Positions 1-8,921 are shown, numbered from the stretch's first letter. The stretch is 25,957 nt of DNA from an uncultured Collinsella sp. (GCA_900543845.1 UQTD01000023.1:1-25957), one strand, 5' to 3'. Numbers and translations: made by a program. The notes: a model not told the origin generated them from the sequence alone.

Positions 1-95
1 GCCCTACCGGGAGTAGCCCCGACGGTTGACAAAACTATAGGAACACCCAATGACTGCCGGGCGGGACCGTTTAGCGGCGCAGCTGCCGACTGGGC
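1..95 (+). promoter_or_regulatory. possible 3' part of a c-di-GMP class I (GEMM-like) riboswitch
   Basis: The leader of the first kinase gene contains CAAAACTATAGG (about 30-41), close to the conserved CAAAgCUAnAGG of GEMM-I aptamers. About 35 bases later, AGCGGCGCAGCTGCCGA (about 73-89) resembles the conserved 3' AGCnnGGUUGCCGA strand. A small hairpin CTAC/GTAG (4-7 with 13-16) sits where the first GEMM stem-loop would be, but its loop is CGGGA rather than GAAA. The 5' closing strand would lie outside the window, so the fold cannot be tested here. If real, it would couple synthesis of the downstream sensor kinase to cyclic di-GMP. The TTGACA at 26-31 lies inside the putative aptamer. The call rests on remembered consensus only. 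Confidence 0.25.
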
Positions 96-147
96 AGGCT
101 GAGCTGGTATCCTTATGCGGTAATGTCTCGATTCGTTAGGATTGCAT

Positions 148-2952
148 GTGAGAGCTTCCGCTGTCCTTCGTTCAGTTATATATCGCACCTTTGCCGTCGC
201 GCTTGCCGTGCTCGCCGTACTGAGCACCATCATGCCCGCCCCCGCCTATGCCGCCAATACCGATCAGCAGGTCAAAACGGTCCGCGTTGGTTGGCTTGTC
301 AACAACGAGGGCTTCCAGGACGGCACCCCCGGCGAGCGTCTCTCGGGATGGGGCTACGAGTACCTCCAGACCCTCTCGTACTACACACCCGGCTGGCAGT
401 ACGAATACGTCTCCGGCACCTTCGCCGAGCTTATGGACATGCTCGAGGCGGGCGAGATCGACCTCATGCCCAACATCTCCTACTCCGAGGAACGCGCCCA
501 AAAGCTGCTCTTTTCCTCGAACCCCGAGGGCACCGAGCGCTACTACATCTACGCCAAGCCCGATCGCGACGATCTGGCCAAGGGTGACCCCCAAGCGCTC
601 CAAGGCCTTACCATCGGCTGCAACCCCGACGTTATGCAAACCTTCGTTGGCCAGCAGTGGCTCGCCAACGAAGGCATTACCTGCACCTATAAAGAAATCG
701 ACACTGGCGGTGCCCTCTTTGACGCACTCGCAAACAACGAAGTCGATGCCATCATCATGAACGACACGGCCTCGTCGCCCAGCGCCTCCCCCATGTTCTA
801 CATTGGTTCGAGCGACTACTATTTTGCCGTCCCCAAAAGCCGCTCCGACCTGATGGACGACATCAATGCCGCCATGTCGGCAATCGCCCGCGTCAACCCA
901 CGCTATATCGACGAAGTCAAATCTAACTACTCGGCCCAAAACAGCGGTTCATCATCGCTCAACGGCCCCGAATGTTCCTGGCTCAAAGCAAACAACAACA
1001 CCATCACGCTCGGCTACATTACGGGCAAACTCCCCTACTGCAACGAAGACGAAAACGGCGAAATGGAAGGCTCGCTCGCATCGCTTGCGACGACGCTACA
1101 CGATAAATTTGGCATTACGGTCAAAACCGTCGCCTTTGATAGCTACAAGATGATGTCAAAGGCCCTGTCAAAGGGAAGCGTAGACGTTGCGCTGCCGGTA
1201 TACCGAGATTACTGGTTTGCCGAGCAAACAGGCGTTGTGCAGTCGATATCGTTGGGGACCATATCCCTCACCGCCATCCACACCGGCAGCAACCTGAACA
1301 AAGACCTTCAGAACATCGCCTGTACCAAATCGTCGTTTGTCAACAAAAATGCACTTGAAAGTCTGTTCCCCACAGCGACCGTAACCGAATACCAATCCGA
1401 CGATGAAGCGTTCGACGCCCTCAGGAAGGGAACGGCGCACTGCATCGTCGCTCCCAGTTCACGCGTAAAAACCATCGGTGACCGTTACGATCTCGAGGAC
1501 TGCGAGACGACCGAGCTCCCTGACACCTGTGAGCTCTCGTGCTGGATTTCGCGCGGAAAACCCGAGCTGTTGGGAATCATCAACAAGGGCATCATCAATG
1601 CCGGAGAATCGCTCTCCGCAAGCAATTTCTCCTCCACGTCGTACACGGCCCAGGAATCCAACACGCTTCAATTCCTTTATCGCAACCGCACCGCCATTGC
1701 AGCTACCCTCATCGGTATGTTGTCGGTCGGCATCGTCCTGCTCATCTGGGCGCTCGTGCGCGCTCGAACCGAGCGCAAAAAAGCCGATGCCGCCAACGCC
1801 GCTAAGACGGCATTCCTCACGCGCATGAGCCACGACATCCGTACGCCGCTCAACGGTATCCTGGGCCTTATCGAGATTGAGGAATTGAAGGAAGGCGATA
1901 TGCAAGTCGCCCGCGAGAGCCGTGCCAAGGCGCGCGTTGCCGCCAATCACCTGCTTTCGCTGATCAACGACATCCTCGAGATGGGCAAAATCGAAGACCG
2001 CAAGCTGACACTGGAGCATGCACCTTTTAACCTCAAAGAGCTCTGTGACGATACACTGGTGCTGTGCAAGCTCCGCGCGTCCAGTAACGGCATCACAATG
2101 CAGGACAATAGTCTGCCGTACGCCACGGGGCCATACATGATCGGCAGTCCCACCCATATCCGACAGATCATGATCAACCTGTTAGACAACAGCATTAAGT
2201 ACAACAAGCACGGCGGCTCCGTCACCTTTAGCTCAAAGACCAAGCCACTCGATAACGGGCGCGCGCTCTTTTGCTTTAGCGTTTCGGATACCGGCATTGG
2301 CATGGCTCCCAAGTTTTTAAAGCATATCTATGAGCCGTTTGCCCAAGAAGGTGACGATGCGCGCAGCAAGTTCCAAGGAACCGGCATGGGCATGCCAATC
2401 GTCAAGTCGCTTATTGACCTGATGGGCGGCACGATTGAGATTTCGAGTGAGGTTGGCGTGGGGAGTACGTTCAACGTCCAGATTCCGCTCGATATCGACA
2501 AGAACCCTCAGGCGCGTGCAGATACGGTCGAGAGGGTGCTCGACTGCTCGCTCGCCGACATGAACGTGCTGCTCGCCGAAGACAACGAATTGAATGCCGA
2601 GATCGCCCAGACGCTGCTAGAATCCGAGGGCGTCGTGGTTACCCGCGCCGCCAATGGCAACGAAGTCGTCGATCTGTACCTGTCACATCCCGCCGGCAGC
2701 TTCGATGCGATTCTGATGGACATCATGATGCCGGGCATGGACGGCTATGAGGCAACCCGCGCGATTCGTCTGAGCGAGAAGGTCGATGCAGCCGATATCC
2801 CCATCATCGCGCTCACCGCCAACGCCTTTGCCGAGGACGCCAAGGCGGCACACGATGCCGGCATGAACGCCCATCTGTCCAAACCGCTCGACTTTAACAA
2901 GCTCAAAAACATACTCGCCCGCATCAAGAAAAACGGATCCGTTTCGCTATAG
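148..2952 (+). CDS. hybrid sensor histidine kinase with two fused solute-binding (SBP_bac_3-like) sensor domains
   Basis: An inner-membrane signalling kinase of about 934 residues. An N-terminal signal segment ends near PAYAA. Two successive periplasmic-binding-protein-like domains follow (about 40-265 and 280-490), then one membrane helix (about 510-535), a HisKA domain with phospho-acceptor His562 (SHDIRTPLNG), a HATPase domain (NLLDNSIKYN, DTGIGM, GTGMGMP) and a C-terminal receiver with Asp858 (LMDIMMPGMDG). Such BvgS/EvgS-like proteins sense small ligands such as amino acids outside the cell and pass phosphate internally to their receiver; no HPt or DNA-binding output is fused here, so the final target must be elsewhere. 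GTG at 148 is preferred because AGGA (138-141) is correctly spaced; an in-frame TTG at 142 directly abuts it. A NimA-like gene follows after 42 bp and is probably co-transcribed. Confidence 0.9.
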   Translation: MRASAVLRSVIYRTFAVALAVLAVLSTIMPAPAYAANTDQQVKTVRVGWLVNNEGFQDGTPGERLSGWGYEYLQTLSYYTPGWQYEYVSGTFAELMDMLEAGEIDLMPNISYSEERAQKLLFSSNPEGTERYYIYAKPDRDDLAKGDPQALQGLTIGCNPDVMQTFVGQQWLANEGITCTYKEIDTGGALFDALANNEVDAIIMNDTASSPSASPMFYIGSSDYYFAVPKSRSDLMDDINAAMSAIARVNPRYIDEVKSNYSAQNSGSSSLNGPECSWLKANNNTITLGYITGKLPYCNEDENGEMEGSLASLATTLHDKFGITVKTVAFDSYKMMSKALSKGSVDVALPVYRDYWFAEQTGVVQSISLGTISLTAIHTGSNLNKDLQNIACTKSSFVNKNALESLFPTATVTEYQSDDEAFDALRKGTAHCIVAPSSRVKTIGDRYDLEDCETTELPDTCELSCWISRGKPELLGIINKGIINAGESLSASNFSSTSYTAQESNTLQFLYRNRTAIAATLIGMLSVGIVLLIWALVRARTERKKADAANAAKTAFLTRMSHDIRTPLNGILGLIEIEELKEGDMQVARESRAKARVAANHLLSLINDILEMGKIEDRKLTLEHAPFNLKELCDDTLVLCKLRASSNGITMQDNSLPYATGPYMIGSPTHIRQIMINLLDNSIKYNKHGGSVTFSSKTKPLDNGRALFCFSVSDTGIGMAPKFLKHIYEPFAQEGDDARSKFQGTGMGMPIVKSLIDLMGGTIEISSEVGVGSTFNVQIPLDIDKNPQARADTVERVLDCSLADMNVLLAEDNELNAEIAQTLLESEGVVVTRAANGNEVVDLYLSHPAGSFDAILMDIMMPGMDGYEATRAIRLSEKVDAADIPIIALTANAFAEDAKAAHDAGMNAHLSKPLDFNKLKNILARIKKNGSVSL

Positions 2953-2994
2953 TTTGTGCTCAACCACCACGCACGACCAGAAAGGAAGCCAACG

Positions 2995-3474
2995 ATGTTT
3001 AGGCCCTTACGTCGAAAGAAACGCGCCATCACCGACGAGGAAGCGCGCGAACTGCTCGCTACCTGCAAGCGCGGCGTCTTTGCCGTCAACGGCGACGATG
3101 GCTACCCGTACGCCATTCCCGTCAACTACTTCTTTGACGCCGAGCACGACAAGATTTATTTCCATGGCGCCAAGGCTGGCCACAAGGTCGACGCACTCAA
3201 GCGCGATGACAAGGTCTGCTTTACCGTTTACGGCAACGAGTGGTACCAGGACGGTGACTGGGCTCCCTACGTTATGAGTACCGTGGTCTTTGGCCGTTGT
3301 CGCCTGGCGAATGACACCCCCGCGTTTATCGAGGACAAAGTCCGCCAGCTCGCGCTTAAGTACTACCCTTCTGCCGAAGAAGTCGAAGAGGAAATCGCCA
3401 AGGACATTAAGGGCGTCCAGCTCTACGAGATTACGATTGAGCATCTCTGCGGTAAGCAGATTCAGGAAAAGTAA
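2995..3474 (+). CDS. pyridoxamine 5'-phosphate oxidase-family flavoprotein (NimA-like)
   Basis: A 159-residue protein with the split-barrel FMN-binding fold of the PPOX/NimA group. It begins with a basic RRKKRAITDEEA segment, then the typical GVFAVNGDDGYPYAIPVNYFF strand region, the IYFHGAKAGHK segment and the VCFTVYG strand. Relatives reduce nitro compounds or bind FMN or F420; the substrate here cannot be told from sequence. ATG 2995 is chosen because AAAGGA lies at 2981-2986; an in-frame GTG at 2956 has no ribosome binding site. It follows the hybrid kinase by 42 bp on the same strand and ends just before a strong bidirectional hairpin, so it is probably the last gene of that transcript. 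Family assignment is solid, function inferred. Confidence 0.85.
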   Translation: MFRPLRRKKRAITDEEARELLATCKRGVFAVNGDDGYPYAIPVNYFFDAEHDKIYFHGAKAGHKVDALKRDDKVCFTVYGNEWYQDGDWAPYVMSTVVFGRCRLANDTPAFIEDKVRQLALKYYPSAEEVEEEIAKDIKGVQLYEITIEHLCGKQIQEK

Positions 3475-3501
3475 GCCCCTCAGCAGGCCTCATCAATAGC
3501 A

Positions 3502-3541
3502 ATATGGCCCGGTTCCAACCCACCTTGGAACCGGGCCATAT
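3502..3541. terminator. bidirectional hairpin terminator between convergent genes
   Basis: A perfect 17-bp inverted repeat, arms 3502-3518 and 3525-3541 with a 6-nt loop, lies between the stop of the NimA-like gene (+) and the stop of the second hybrid kinase (-). Arms read ATATGGCCCGGTTCCAA and its complement. Position and symmetry suit termination from both sides, although there is no long U tract. Confidence 0.85.
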
Positions 3542-3543
3542 GC

Positions 3544-5736
3544 TTATAGAGCGTCGGCAGCGATGTGCGCAAGCGCCTCAACGAGCTCCTGCGAGCTCAC
3601 GGGTTTACTCAGGCGCGCGTTCATGCCCGCCTCGCGCGAAAGCCTGCGATCGTCGGCAAAGGCGTTGGCGCTCACGGCGATAATCGGCGTGGTCGCGGCA
3701 TCCTCGCGATCGAGTGCTCGAATCTGACGCGTGGCCTCAAGGCCATCGATGCCAGGCATCATGGTGTCCATCAACACCACGTCGTACTCGTGCGGTGCGC
3801 TCGCGGCAAACGCCTCAACGGCAGACTCGCCATCCTTAGCATGCGACACGACGGCACCGGCACGGCTGAGCGTAAACTGCGCGATCTCGGCATTCAGATC
3901 GTTATCCTCTACGAGCAAAACGCGCAAGCCCTGGAGTGCATCGCCATCGCCCCCATCCACGCGAACTGCCTGAGGAATCTCGGAGCGTTTGCATTTCTCG
4001 AACGGCAGACAGATGGTAAACGTCGTCCCCTGCCCCAAGACGCTCGTAAAGCTCATGGTTCCGCCCATAAGCTCGACCAACTGTTTTGCGATAGGCGCGC
4101 CCAGGCCAGTTCCCGATGAAGTACCTTCCACCTGTTGCTCCTCGCGGCAAAACGGCTCGTAGAGGTGCTGTTGGAACTCCTCGCTCATGCCAATACCGTT
4201 GTCGGCGATCGTGTATTCATAGACGGGGATGCCATCCGCCGGCTCCACCTCGCGGCACACCAGGCGGACATAGCCGCCCTGGCGGTTGTACTTGACGGCA
4301 TTGCCGGCAATATTGAGCAACAAACGCTTGAGGTGCGTCATGCTCACCCACGCATAGGGATGATTAAGCGTCTGCTGGTCGTAGACAATTGTCACCAGGC
4401 GCTCCTCGGCCTGGCGCTCCAGAATATCGCACACTTCGCGGGTGAGGGTCACCAAGTTTGTGGGAACAAGTTCCAGATTGACCTGGCCGCTCTCCAAGCG
4501 ACTCATATCGAGCGCCTCGTTGGCAAGGTCGAGCAGCAGTCCCGATGCCGTCCAGATTTTTGAGCGGCACTCGGTCTGCTTTTGCAGATCGTCCGCATTG
4601 GCATCGCCGACCTCGACCATGCCGCGAATGCCGTTGATGGGCGTGCGCAGATCGTGGCTCATGCGACGTAGAAACTCCGTCTTTGCCGAGTTGGCAGACG
4701 AGGCCTCACGCGCTGCCTTAGCCAGCCTGTCACCATAGTCGCGCTCCTGCTGCAGCAAGTCCGTCAAACGTCGACGATCAGCGCGGCGACGCGCCATCAC
4801 AACAACGGCTATAACACCGCCGCAGAGCACCAGCACGCCGGCAGCAACAGCCGCGACGACCTCAAAGTAGCGCCGCGCCGAGGCATAGGTGTACACGTAG
4901 AACCCGCGCGCTTTTCCAAATGTGCCCAAATACCACTCGCCGCTGGCGTTGACCAGTCGGACTTTGCCGGGCAGGCATCGATCCTTAATACCGTCGACAA
5001 TAAAGACATCCGTTGCAGGCAGATCGAATACGCCCAATATGGTGGGTTCAACGACATTGGTCGCAACGACCTTGCCATCGCTTTCGATCACGATATTGCC
5101 ACTGTCGATGGTCTCGTAACCACCGAGCAGGCTCTGCAGTTTGAGCGTATTGCTCGCGACCGCCTTGGCGCTCTGGTGTCTCACTGCGACAACGATGCCC
5201 TCGCCATCCTGCCGGGTCACGCAGCCAATGTCTGCGACCGAATCATCCGCAAGCGTGATACGGGCGGTATAGAACTTAAGCGGATGGGCTGCCACCTCCA
5301 GCACGGACGTTTCTTTGAGATACGTAGCAAGCGACTCGTAGCCCACGCCATCCGTCGAGAACTCAGACACCAGGTTGCCCGATGCGTCCGTTACGATCAG
5401 TGCGCTCACGTTGAACTGGTCGGCATATTGCTCCAGCATGGCGTTATCCACCGAACCGTCGCGCTCCATATCGCGCGCTGTCTCTCCGGCGATCTCCATA
5501 ACGCGAATCAGGTTTTTGATCGTATAGGCGCTGTTGAATGCATCGTAGGAAAGGCTCTGCGTCGCCACGTAATCGACAACGTCGGCAAAGCGCTGCTCGG
5601 CCTGAGCTGTCGTGTAGCCGTAGCTCATCATACCGGCAACAACCGAGAGCGCCATCCCCAGCAGGGCGACAAGGAGCCATGCCCCTGCCGAACGATTGCC
5701 CCGCTTCTCTACGGCGTGGTCGGGTGCACCGATCAC
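3544..5736 (-). CDS. hybrid sensor histidine kinase with receiver domain
   Basis: A 730-residue membrane kinase. Membrane helix 1 (about 18-38) and helix 2 (about 292-314) enclose an extracytoplasmic domain of about 250 residues. This is followed by a coiled linker, HisKA with His361 (SHDLRTPING), HATPase (NIAGNAVKYN, DNGIGM, GTGLGAP) and a C-terminal receiver with Asp657 (LMDTMMPGIDG). Unlike the kinase at 148-2952, its binding-protein partner is encoded separately just upstream: the GTG start at 5734-5736 overlaps the TGA stop of that lipoprotein gene by 4 bp, so the two are translationally coupled. The lipoprotein probably presents ligand to the extracytoplasmic domain. No HPt domain or output regulator is adjacent. 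Confidence 0.92.
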   Translation of the reverse strand: MIGAPDHAVEKRGNRSAGAWLLVALLGMALSVVAGMMSYGYTTAQAEQRFADVVDYVATQSLSYDAFNSAYTIKNLIRVMEIAGETARDMERDGSVDNAMLEQYADQFNVSALIVTDASGNLVSEFSTDGVGYESLATYLKETSVLEVAAHPLKFYTARITLADDSVADIGCVTRQDGEGIVVAVRHQSAKAVASNTLKLQSLLGGYETIDSGNIVIESDGKVVATNVVEPTILGVFDLPATDVFIVDGIKDRCLPGKVRLVNASGEWYLGTFGKARGFYVYTYASARRYFEVVAAVAAGVLVLCGGVIAVVVMARRRADRRRLTDLLQQERDYGDRLAKAAREASSANSAKTEFLRRMSHDLRTPINGIRGMVEVGDANADDLQKQTECRSKIWTASGLLLDLANEALDMSRLESGQVNLELVPTNLVTLTREVCDILERQAEERLVTIVYDQQTLNHPYAWVSMTHLKRLLLNIAGNAVKYNRQGGYVRLVCREVEPADGIPVYEYTIADNGIGMSEEFQQHLYEPFCREEQQVEGTSSGTGLGAPIAKQLVELMGGTMSFTSVLGQGTTFTICLPFEKCKRSEIPQAVRVDGGDGDALQGLRVLLVEDNDLNAEIAQFTLSRAGAVVSHAKDGESAVEAFAASAPHEYDVVLMDTMMPGIDGLEATRQIRALDREDAATTPIIAVSANAFADDRRLSREAGMNARLSKPVSSQELVEALAHIAADAL

Positions 5737-6602
5737 GACAGGCCCTCTATATTCAAAAAGGGCGAAGGGTCATCAAAGTACTTTGACACCAGGCGTTTCA
5801 TGGTGCCGTCGGCTAGCATTTCCTGGTAGGCATGGGTGAGCTTAACGTCGATGCCGCGCGTATCGTTGATATCGAAAGCGGTACCCAAACCAACCTCAAG
5901 CAGCGGCTCATCCAAAATGCGATACGTCACACCATAGTCTTTTTCGTAGGTGAGCAGCGAGGACTCATGCGCGGCGATAGCGTCGACCAGACCCTCGACG
6001 AGCGCCGGGTTCAGGTACGAGCGGTCCGAAAAGCAGTAGAGTTCCTTGATCTGCGGAACATTTTCATTTGTACGATTGAGCAAAATGCCCTCGGGCTTGG
6101 TGGTGGACTGAACGGCCACGACCTTGTCCTCAAGATCGGCAAGCGTGTAGATATCGCTCTGGGGATCAACCGCGACTACCTGGCGGCTCGCAAGGTACGG
6201 ACCGGCCCAACGATATTCGTTTTCGCGACCCGTCATGCTAAAGCTGCCCATGACGCAATCGAGCTCGCCGCTCGCCAGCAGCTCTTCCTTCTTTTCCCAA
6301 TCGATCAGCTGGTACTTTGGCTTGTAACCAATGCGGGCCAAAGCCTCGGTCAATATCTCGACATCCAGGCCAACGATATCGCCGTACTCGTCGGTATACA
6401 CAAACGGTGGATAGAGGTCACTTCCGACGTTGAGCGTCTTAAGGTTGTCGTCTTTGGCCTGTGAGGCGTCCAGACCTTTTGATGCAGACGTCGAGGCTTC
6501 GTCATTCGACCCAGAGCAGCCAACTATCGCCACGACAAAAGCACTCGCCACTACAAGCGCAACGAACAACGATATGGCAACCGAGCGACGGGGTCTTTTC
6601 AT
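5733..6602 (-). CDS. substrate-binding lipoprotein (SBP_bac_3 family), partner of hybrid kinase
   Basis: A 289-residue extracellular lipoprotein. A basic start (MKRPRRS) is followed by a hydrophobic segment and the lipobox IVGC, then a Ser/Asp-rich linker and a family-3 periplasmic-binding fold (from LNVGSDLYPPFVY through GEIVGLDVEIL-like and GELDCVMGSFSMT motifs to a C-terminal YFDD). ATG at 6600-6602 has GGAG five bases upstream; an in-frame codon 17 residues earlier would hide the lipoprotein signal. No permease or ATPase gene lies nearby and the gene overlaps the kinase gene by 4 bp, so a sensory rather than transport role is inferred. The family typically binds amino acids; the ligand is not identifiable. 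Confidence 0.9.
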   Translation of the reverse strand: MKRPRRSVAISLFVALVVASAFVVAIVGCSGSNDEASTSASKGLDASQAKDDNLKTLNVGSDLYPPFVYTDEYGDIVGLDVEILTEALARIGYKPKYQLIDWEKKEELLASGELDCVMGSFSMTGRENEYRWAGPYLASRQVVAVDPQSDIYTLADLEDKVVAVQSTTKPEGILLNRTNENVPQIKELYCFSDRSYLNPALVEGLVDAIAAHESSLLTYEKDYGVTYRILDEPLLEVGLGTAFDINDTRGIDVKLTHAYQEMLADGTMKRLVSKYFDDPSPFLNIEGLS

Positions 6603-6643
6603 CGAGCTCCAGACGAACCTGTTTACAGACTGAAATGCTAAAA

Positions 6644-6674
6644 ATAATAGCAAATGAAACCACTCGAGCGCCCA
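6644..6674 (-). promoter_or_regulatory. predicted extended -10 promoter for the lipoprotein-kinase operon
   Basis: Read on the minus strand, TGCTATTAT carries an extended -10 (TGn) with hexamer TATTAT at 6649-6644. A weak -35 candidate TTGGGC (6674-6669) is 19 bp upstream. Predicted transcription start is near 6637, giving a leader of about 35 nt before the ATG at 6602. The region is AT-rich compared with its surroundings. Confidence 0.45.
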
Positions 6675-6693
6675 ATGGTTACAGACGCATTAC

Positions 6694-6735
6694 CATGCGG
6701 GGCCTTCTAGCCGACCTGGCACAAGGCCCCGCATG
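6694..6735 (-). terminator. hairpin terminator after the MalY-like gene
   Basis: A 13-bp perfect inverted repeat, CATGCGGGGCCTT (6694-6706) and its complement (6723-6735), with a 16-nt loop. It lies 11 bp beyond the stop of the aminotransferase gene on the minus strand. There is no U run after it, so it could be factor-assisted or only protect the 3' end. Confidence 0.6.
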
Positions 6736-6745
6736 CAGCACACGC

Positions 6746-7960
6746 CTACCGTGCATTAAAAACGTAGCGGTCCAAGCGGTCGCACGCTTCCCTTACGCGC
6801 GAAAGCGGCAGCGCCAGATTCACGCGAATGTGGCAGGGCCCGTGGAACGGACGGCCATCCTGGTAGCCAACGCCCACGCGCGCCCCCTCGTCGAGCAACC
6901 ACTGAATATCGCGACCATGCTCGCGACACCACTCGGTACAGTCCAGAAACACCATGTACGTGCCCTGCGGACGCGAATAGGACACGCCCTCAAAATGCTC
7001 GTCCACGTAATTGCAGAAGTACTCGATATTGCCGGCAAGCACCTGGTTGAGCTCATCAACCCACTCGTAGCCTTGCGGCTGATAGGCACCGATAAGCGCA
7101 TGCATGGAGAGGACATTCATCTCGTTGTAGTGGGTCTTGTTGGACACGGCGCACACGCGGTCGCGCAGCGTCTCGTTGTAGATAATGTGGTAGCTGCCGA
7201 CCAGACCCGCCAGGTTAAACGTCTTGCTAGGCGCGTAGAGGGCAACCGTGCGCATGCGGGCATCCTCGCTCATCGACTGCGTCGGGATATGCTTGTGACC
7301 CGGCAGGATGATATCGGACCAAATCTCATCCGAGATCACCACGCAATCGTGCTGGCGATAGATGTCCATGGTACGTTCGATCTCGTCGCGCTCCCATACG
7401 CGGCCGCAGGGATTGTGCGGCGAGCAGAACACCGCGGCATGAATATGGTTTTGGGCGAGCTTGCGCTCCATGTCCTCAAAGTCCATGCGCCACACGCCCT
7501 GGTCGTCGAGCTTAAGCGGGCTGTGGACAATACGATAGCCCGCGGCTTCGATGGACTTGGTAAAACCAATGTAGGTGGGACTGTGGACCAGCACCGCATC
7601 ACCCGGCTGAACATACGCGCACAGCGTCGACACGACACCGCCCAGCACGCCGTTTTCGTAGCCGATATGCTCAGGTGCCAGGCCCTCGACGCCATTACGG
7701 CGGCTCTGCCATTCGATGATGCGATCGAAGTACTCGGGACGCGGGTTAAAGTAGCCAAACATGGGGTGCTGGGCGCGCTGAATGATGTGCTCCTGGACCG
7801 TGGGCACCGTGGCGAAGTTCATATCGGCCACCCACATGGGAATGCGGTCGAAGCCCTCGTCTGGTGCGTTCGGAGCCATACCGGGGATCTCGCCCCAAGA
7901 GTCAACGGCGATGGAGTCCATGCCGTGGCGGTCGATAAGCGAGCTAAAGTCGTATTTCAT
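6746..7960 (-). CDS. MalY/PatB-type PLP-dependent C-S lyase (cystathionine beta-lyase-like)
   Basis: A 404-residue fold-type I aminotransferase. The N-terminus (IPMWVADMNF at 41-50), the HSPTYIGF segment, the SPHNPCGRVW motif (180-189), DEIWSD with Asp211, and APSKTFNLAG with the PLP lysine Lys246 are those of the MalY/PatB group. An Arg near the C-terminus (HIRVNLALP) should bind the substrate carboxylate. Relatives cleave cystathionine or cysteine to pyruvate, ammonia and a thiol. Full length for the family. ATG 7960 is preceded by GGGAG at good spacing. The gene is flanked by a terminator, so it is probably monocistronic. The exact substrate (cystathionine, cysteine or another beta-thiolated amino acid) is not determined. 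Confidence 0.92.
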   Translation of the reverse strand: MKYDFSSLIDRHGMDSIAVDSWGEIPGMAPNAPDEGFDRIPMWVADMNFATVPTVQEHIIQRAQHPMFGYFNPRPEYFDRIIEWQSRRNGVEGLAPEHIGYENGVLGGVVSTLCAYVQPGDAVLVHSPTYIGFTKSIEAAGYRIVHSPLKLDDQGVWRMDFEDMERKLAQNHIHAAVFCSPHNPCGRVWERDEIERTMDIYRQHDCVVISDEIWSDIILPGHKHIPTQSMSEDARMRTVALYAPSKTFNLAGLVGSYHIIYNETLRDRVCAVSNKTHYNEMNVLSMHALIGAYQPQGYEWVDELNQVLAGNIEYFCNYVDEHFEGVSYSRPQGTYMVFLDCTEWCREHGRDIQWLLDEGARVGVGYQDGRPFHGPCHIRVNLALPLSRVREACDRLDRYVFNAR

Positions 7961-8072
7961 GCTGAGCTCCCGTGCAAAGTTGATTGTTTTGGTAGGCGCT
8001 ATTGTCCACCAGCAAGGGCGGTTTTGGCGCGGGGTTTAGCGCTTAATTTGACGGGTGCGGACGAATGGCTGG

Positions 8073-8819
8073 TTAGTCCCGCGCGTCGGTGATGGCGGTT
8101 ATCGTCAACCTGGCTCCGTCGACTGTAAACGATATGTCGAGCCCGGCGTAAGCCAAGTGGTAAATGCGGTTTGGCTCGTGCTTGCTGCCTGCGCGGCGTG
8201 GGTCTTGGCGAAGGACTTCGACCAAGCCGGGGAGCTTTGCGGGCGGGACCATATCCTGCAGCGCTTGCGGAAACTCAACATCGAGCTCTTGCCACGGAGC
8301 ATCCTCAATCCAGCCGCCGGTCGCATCCGGGTGGCAGTCCGCAAACGGAATGTAGGGCTTAATGTCGTAGATGGGCGTACCGTCGCGCAGATCTGCTCCC
8401 AGCACATGGATGATGGGGCCGTCGTCGGTAAGCTCCACGCGGTCGAGCTTGACGCAGGTGAGCCCGATGGGATTAGGGCGAAACGGGCTGCGTGTAGCAA
8501 ACACGCCCACGCGTTCGGCTCCACCCAGACGCGGCGGGCGCACGGTTTTCGACCATTTTGCGTTGGTGCCGGACCTGTCCTGCGTTTTGGCATCGGCGAC
8601 TATGTCCTTAGCCGTGCCGCCGGGCGTTCCGTTTTCGAAGCGCCACAACAGCCATAGGTGAGAGAAGGAGTCCAGGCCCTCAACCGCTGCGTTGGAGGCA
8701 AATTCCGGCTCAAAGACGATGCGTCCCTGCAGATGAGGCGCCAAAAAGCTGTTGCGCGGAATGCCGAACTTCTGCGGCAGGTCGGTATGTATGTGTGCGA
8801 TAGGTTCCATGCCGGTCAT
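8073..8819 (-). CDS. trmO: tRNA (N6-threonylcarbamoyladenosine(37)-N6)-methyltransferase TrmO (TsaA/YaeB family)
   Basis: A 248-residue protein. The start PIAHIHTDLPQKFGIPRNS is the family N-terminus. It continues with WLLWRFE, the VGVFATRSPFRPNPIGLT block, which is the family signature and SAM-binding loop, and GTPIYDIKPYIPFAD. TrmO methylates t6A37 in certain tRNAs using SAM. The C-terminal extension (NRIYHLAYAGLDISF) matches the small second domain of long TsaA proteins. The start is ambiguous: ATG 8819 and ATG 8810 are both in frame and neither has a clear Shine-Dalgarno sequence. The open frame extends upstream to 9374, but only as antisense to the next gene. Divergent from the XRE-TipAS gene. 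Confidence 0.88.
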   Translation of the reverse strand: MTGMEPIAHIHTDLPQKFGIPRNSFLAPHLQGRIVFEPEFASNAAVEGLDSFSHLWLLWRFENGTPGGTAKDIVADAKTQDRSGTNAKWSKTVRPPRLGGAERVGVFATRSPFRPNPIGLTCVKLDRVELTDDGPIIHVLGADLRDGTPIYDIKPYIPFADCHPDATGGWIEDAPWQELDVEFPQALQDMVPPAKLPGLVEVLRQDPRRAGSKHEPNRIYHLAYAGLDISFTVDGARLTITAITDARD

Positions 8820-8893
8820 TGTACGGCATGGAGGTGTGGGGCGTTGCGCGCAATTCTTCGCCGCGGTCCTCCGTCGTGCAACCAACGGTTGCT

Positions 8894-8921
8894 TGGAAGG
8901 GCACCTGCTGCCGCGTATGCT
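8894..8921 (+). promoter_or_regulatory. candidate promoter for the XRE-TipAS regulator gene
   Basis: TTGGAA (8894-8899) and TATGCT (8916-8921) are separated by 16 bp, in the 132-bp divergent region between trmO and the regulator gene. Predicted start near 8928 gives a leader of about 24 nt. The match is moderate. Confidence 0.35.

Noticed and set aside
26..54. TTGACA as a -35 box for the first kinase
   Set aside because: No good -10 lies 16-18 bp downstream, and the hexamer overlaps the putative riboswitch core.
6461..8092. Long plus-strand open frame of 543 codons opposite the MalY-like gene
   Set aside because: It is antisense to a clear PLP enzyme, has no family motifs, and arises from the codon bias of the real gene.
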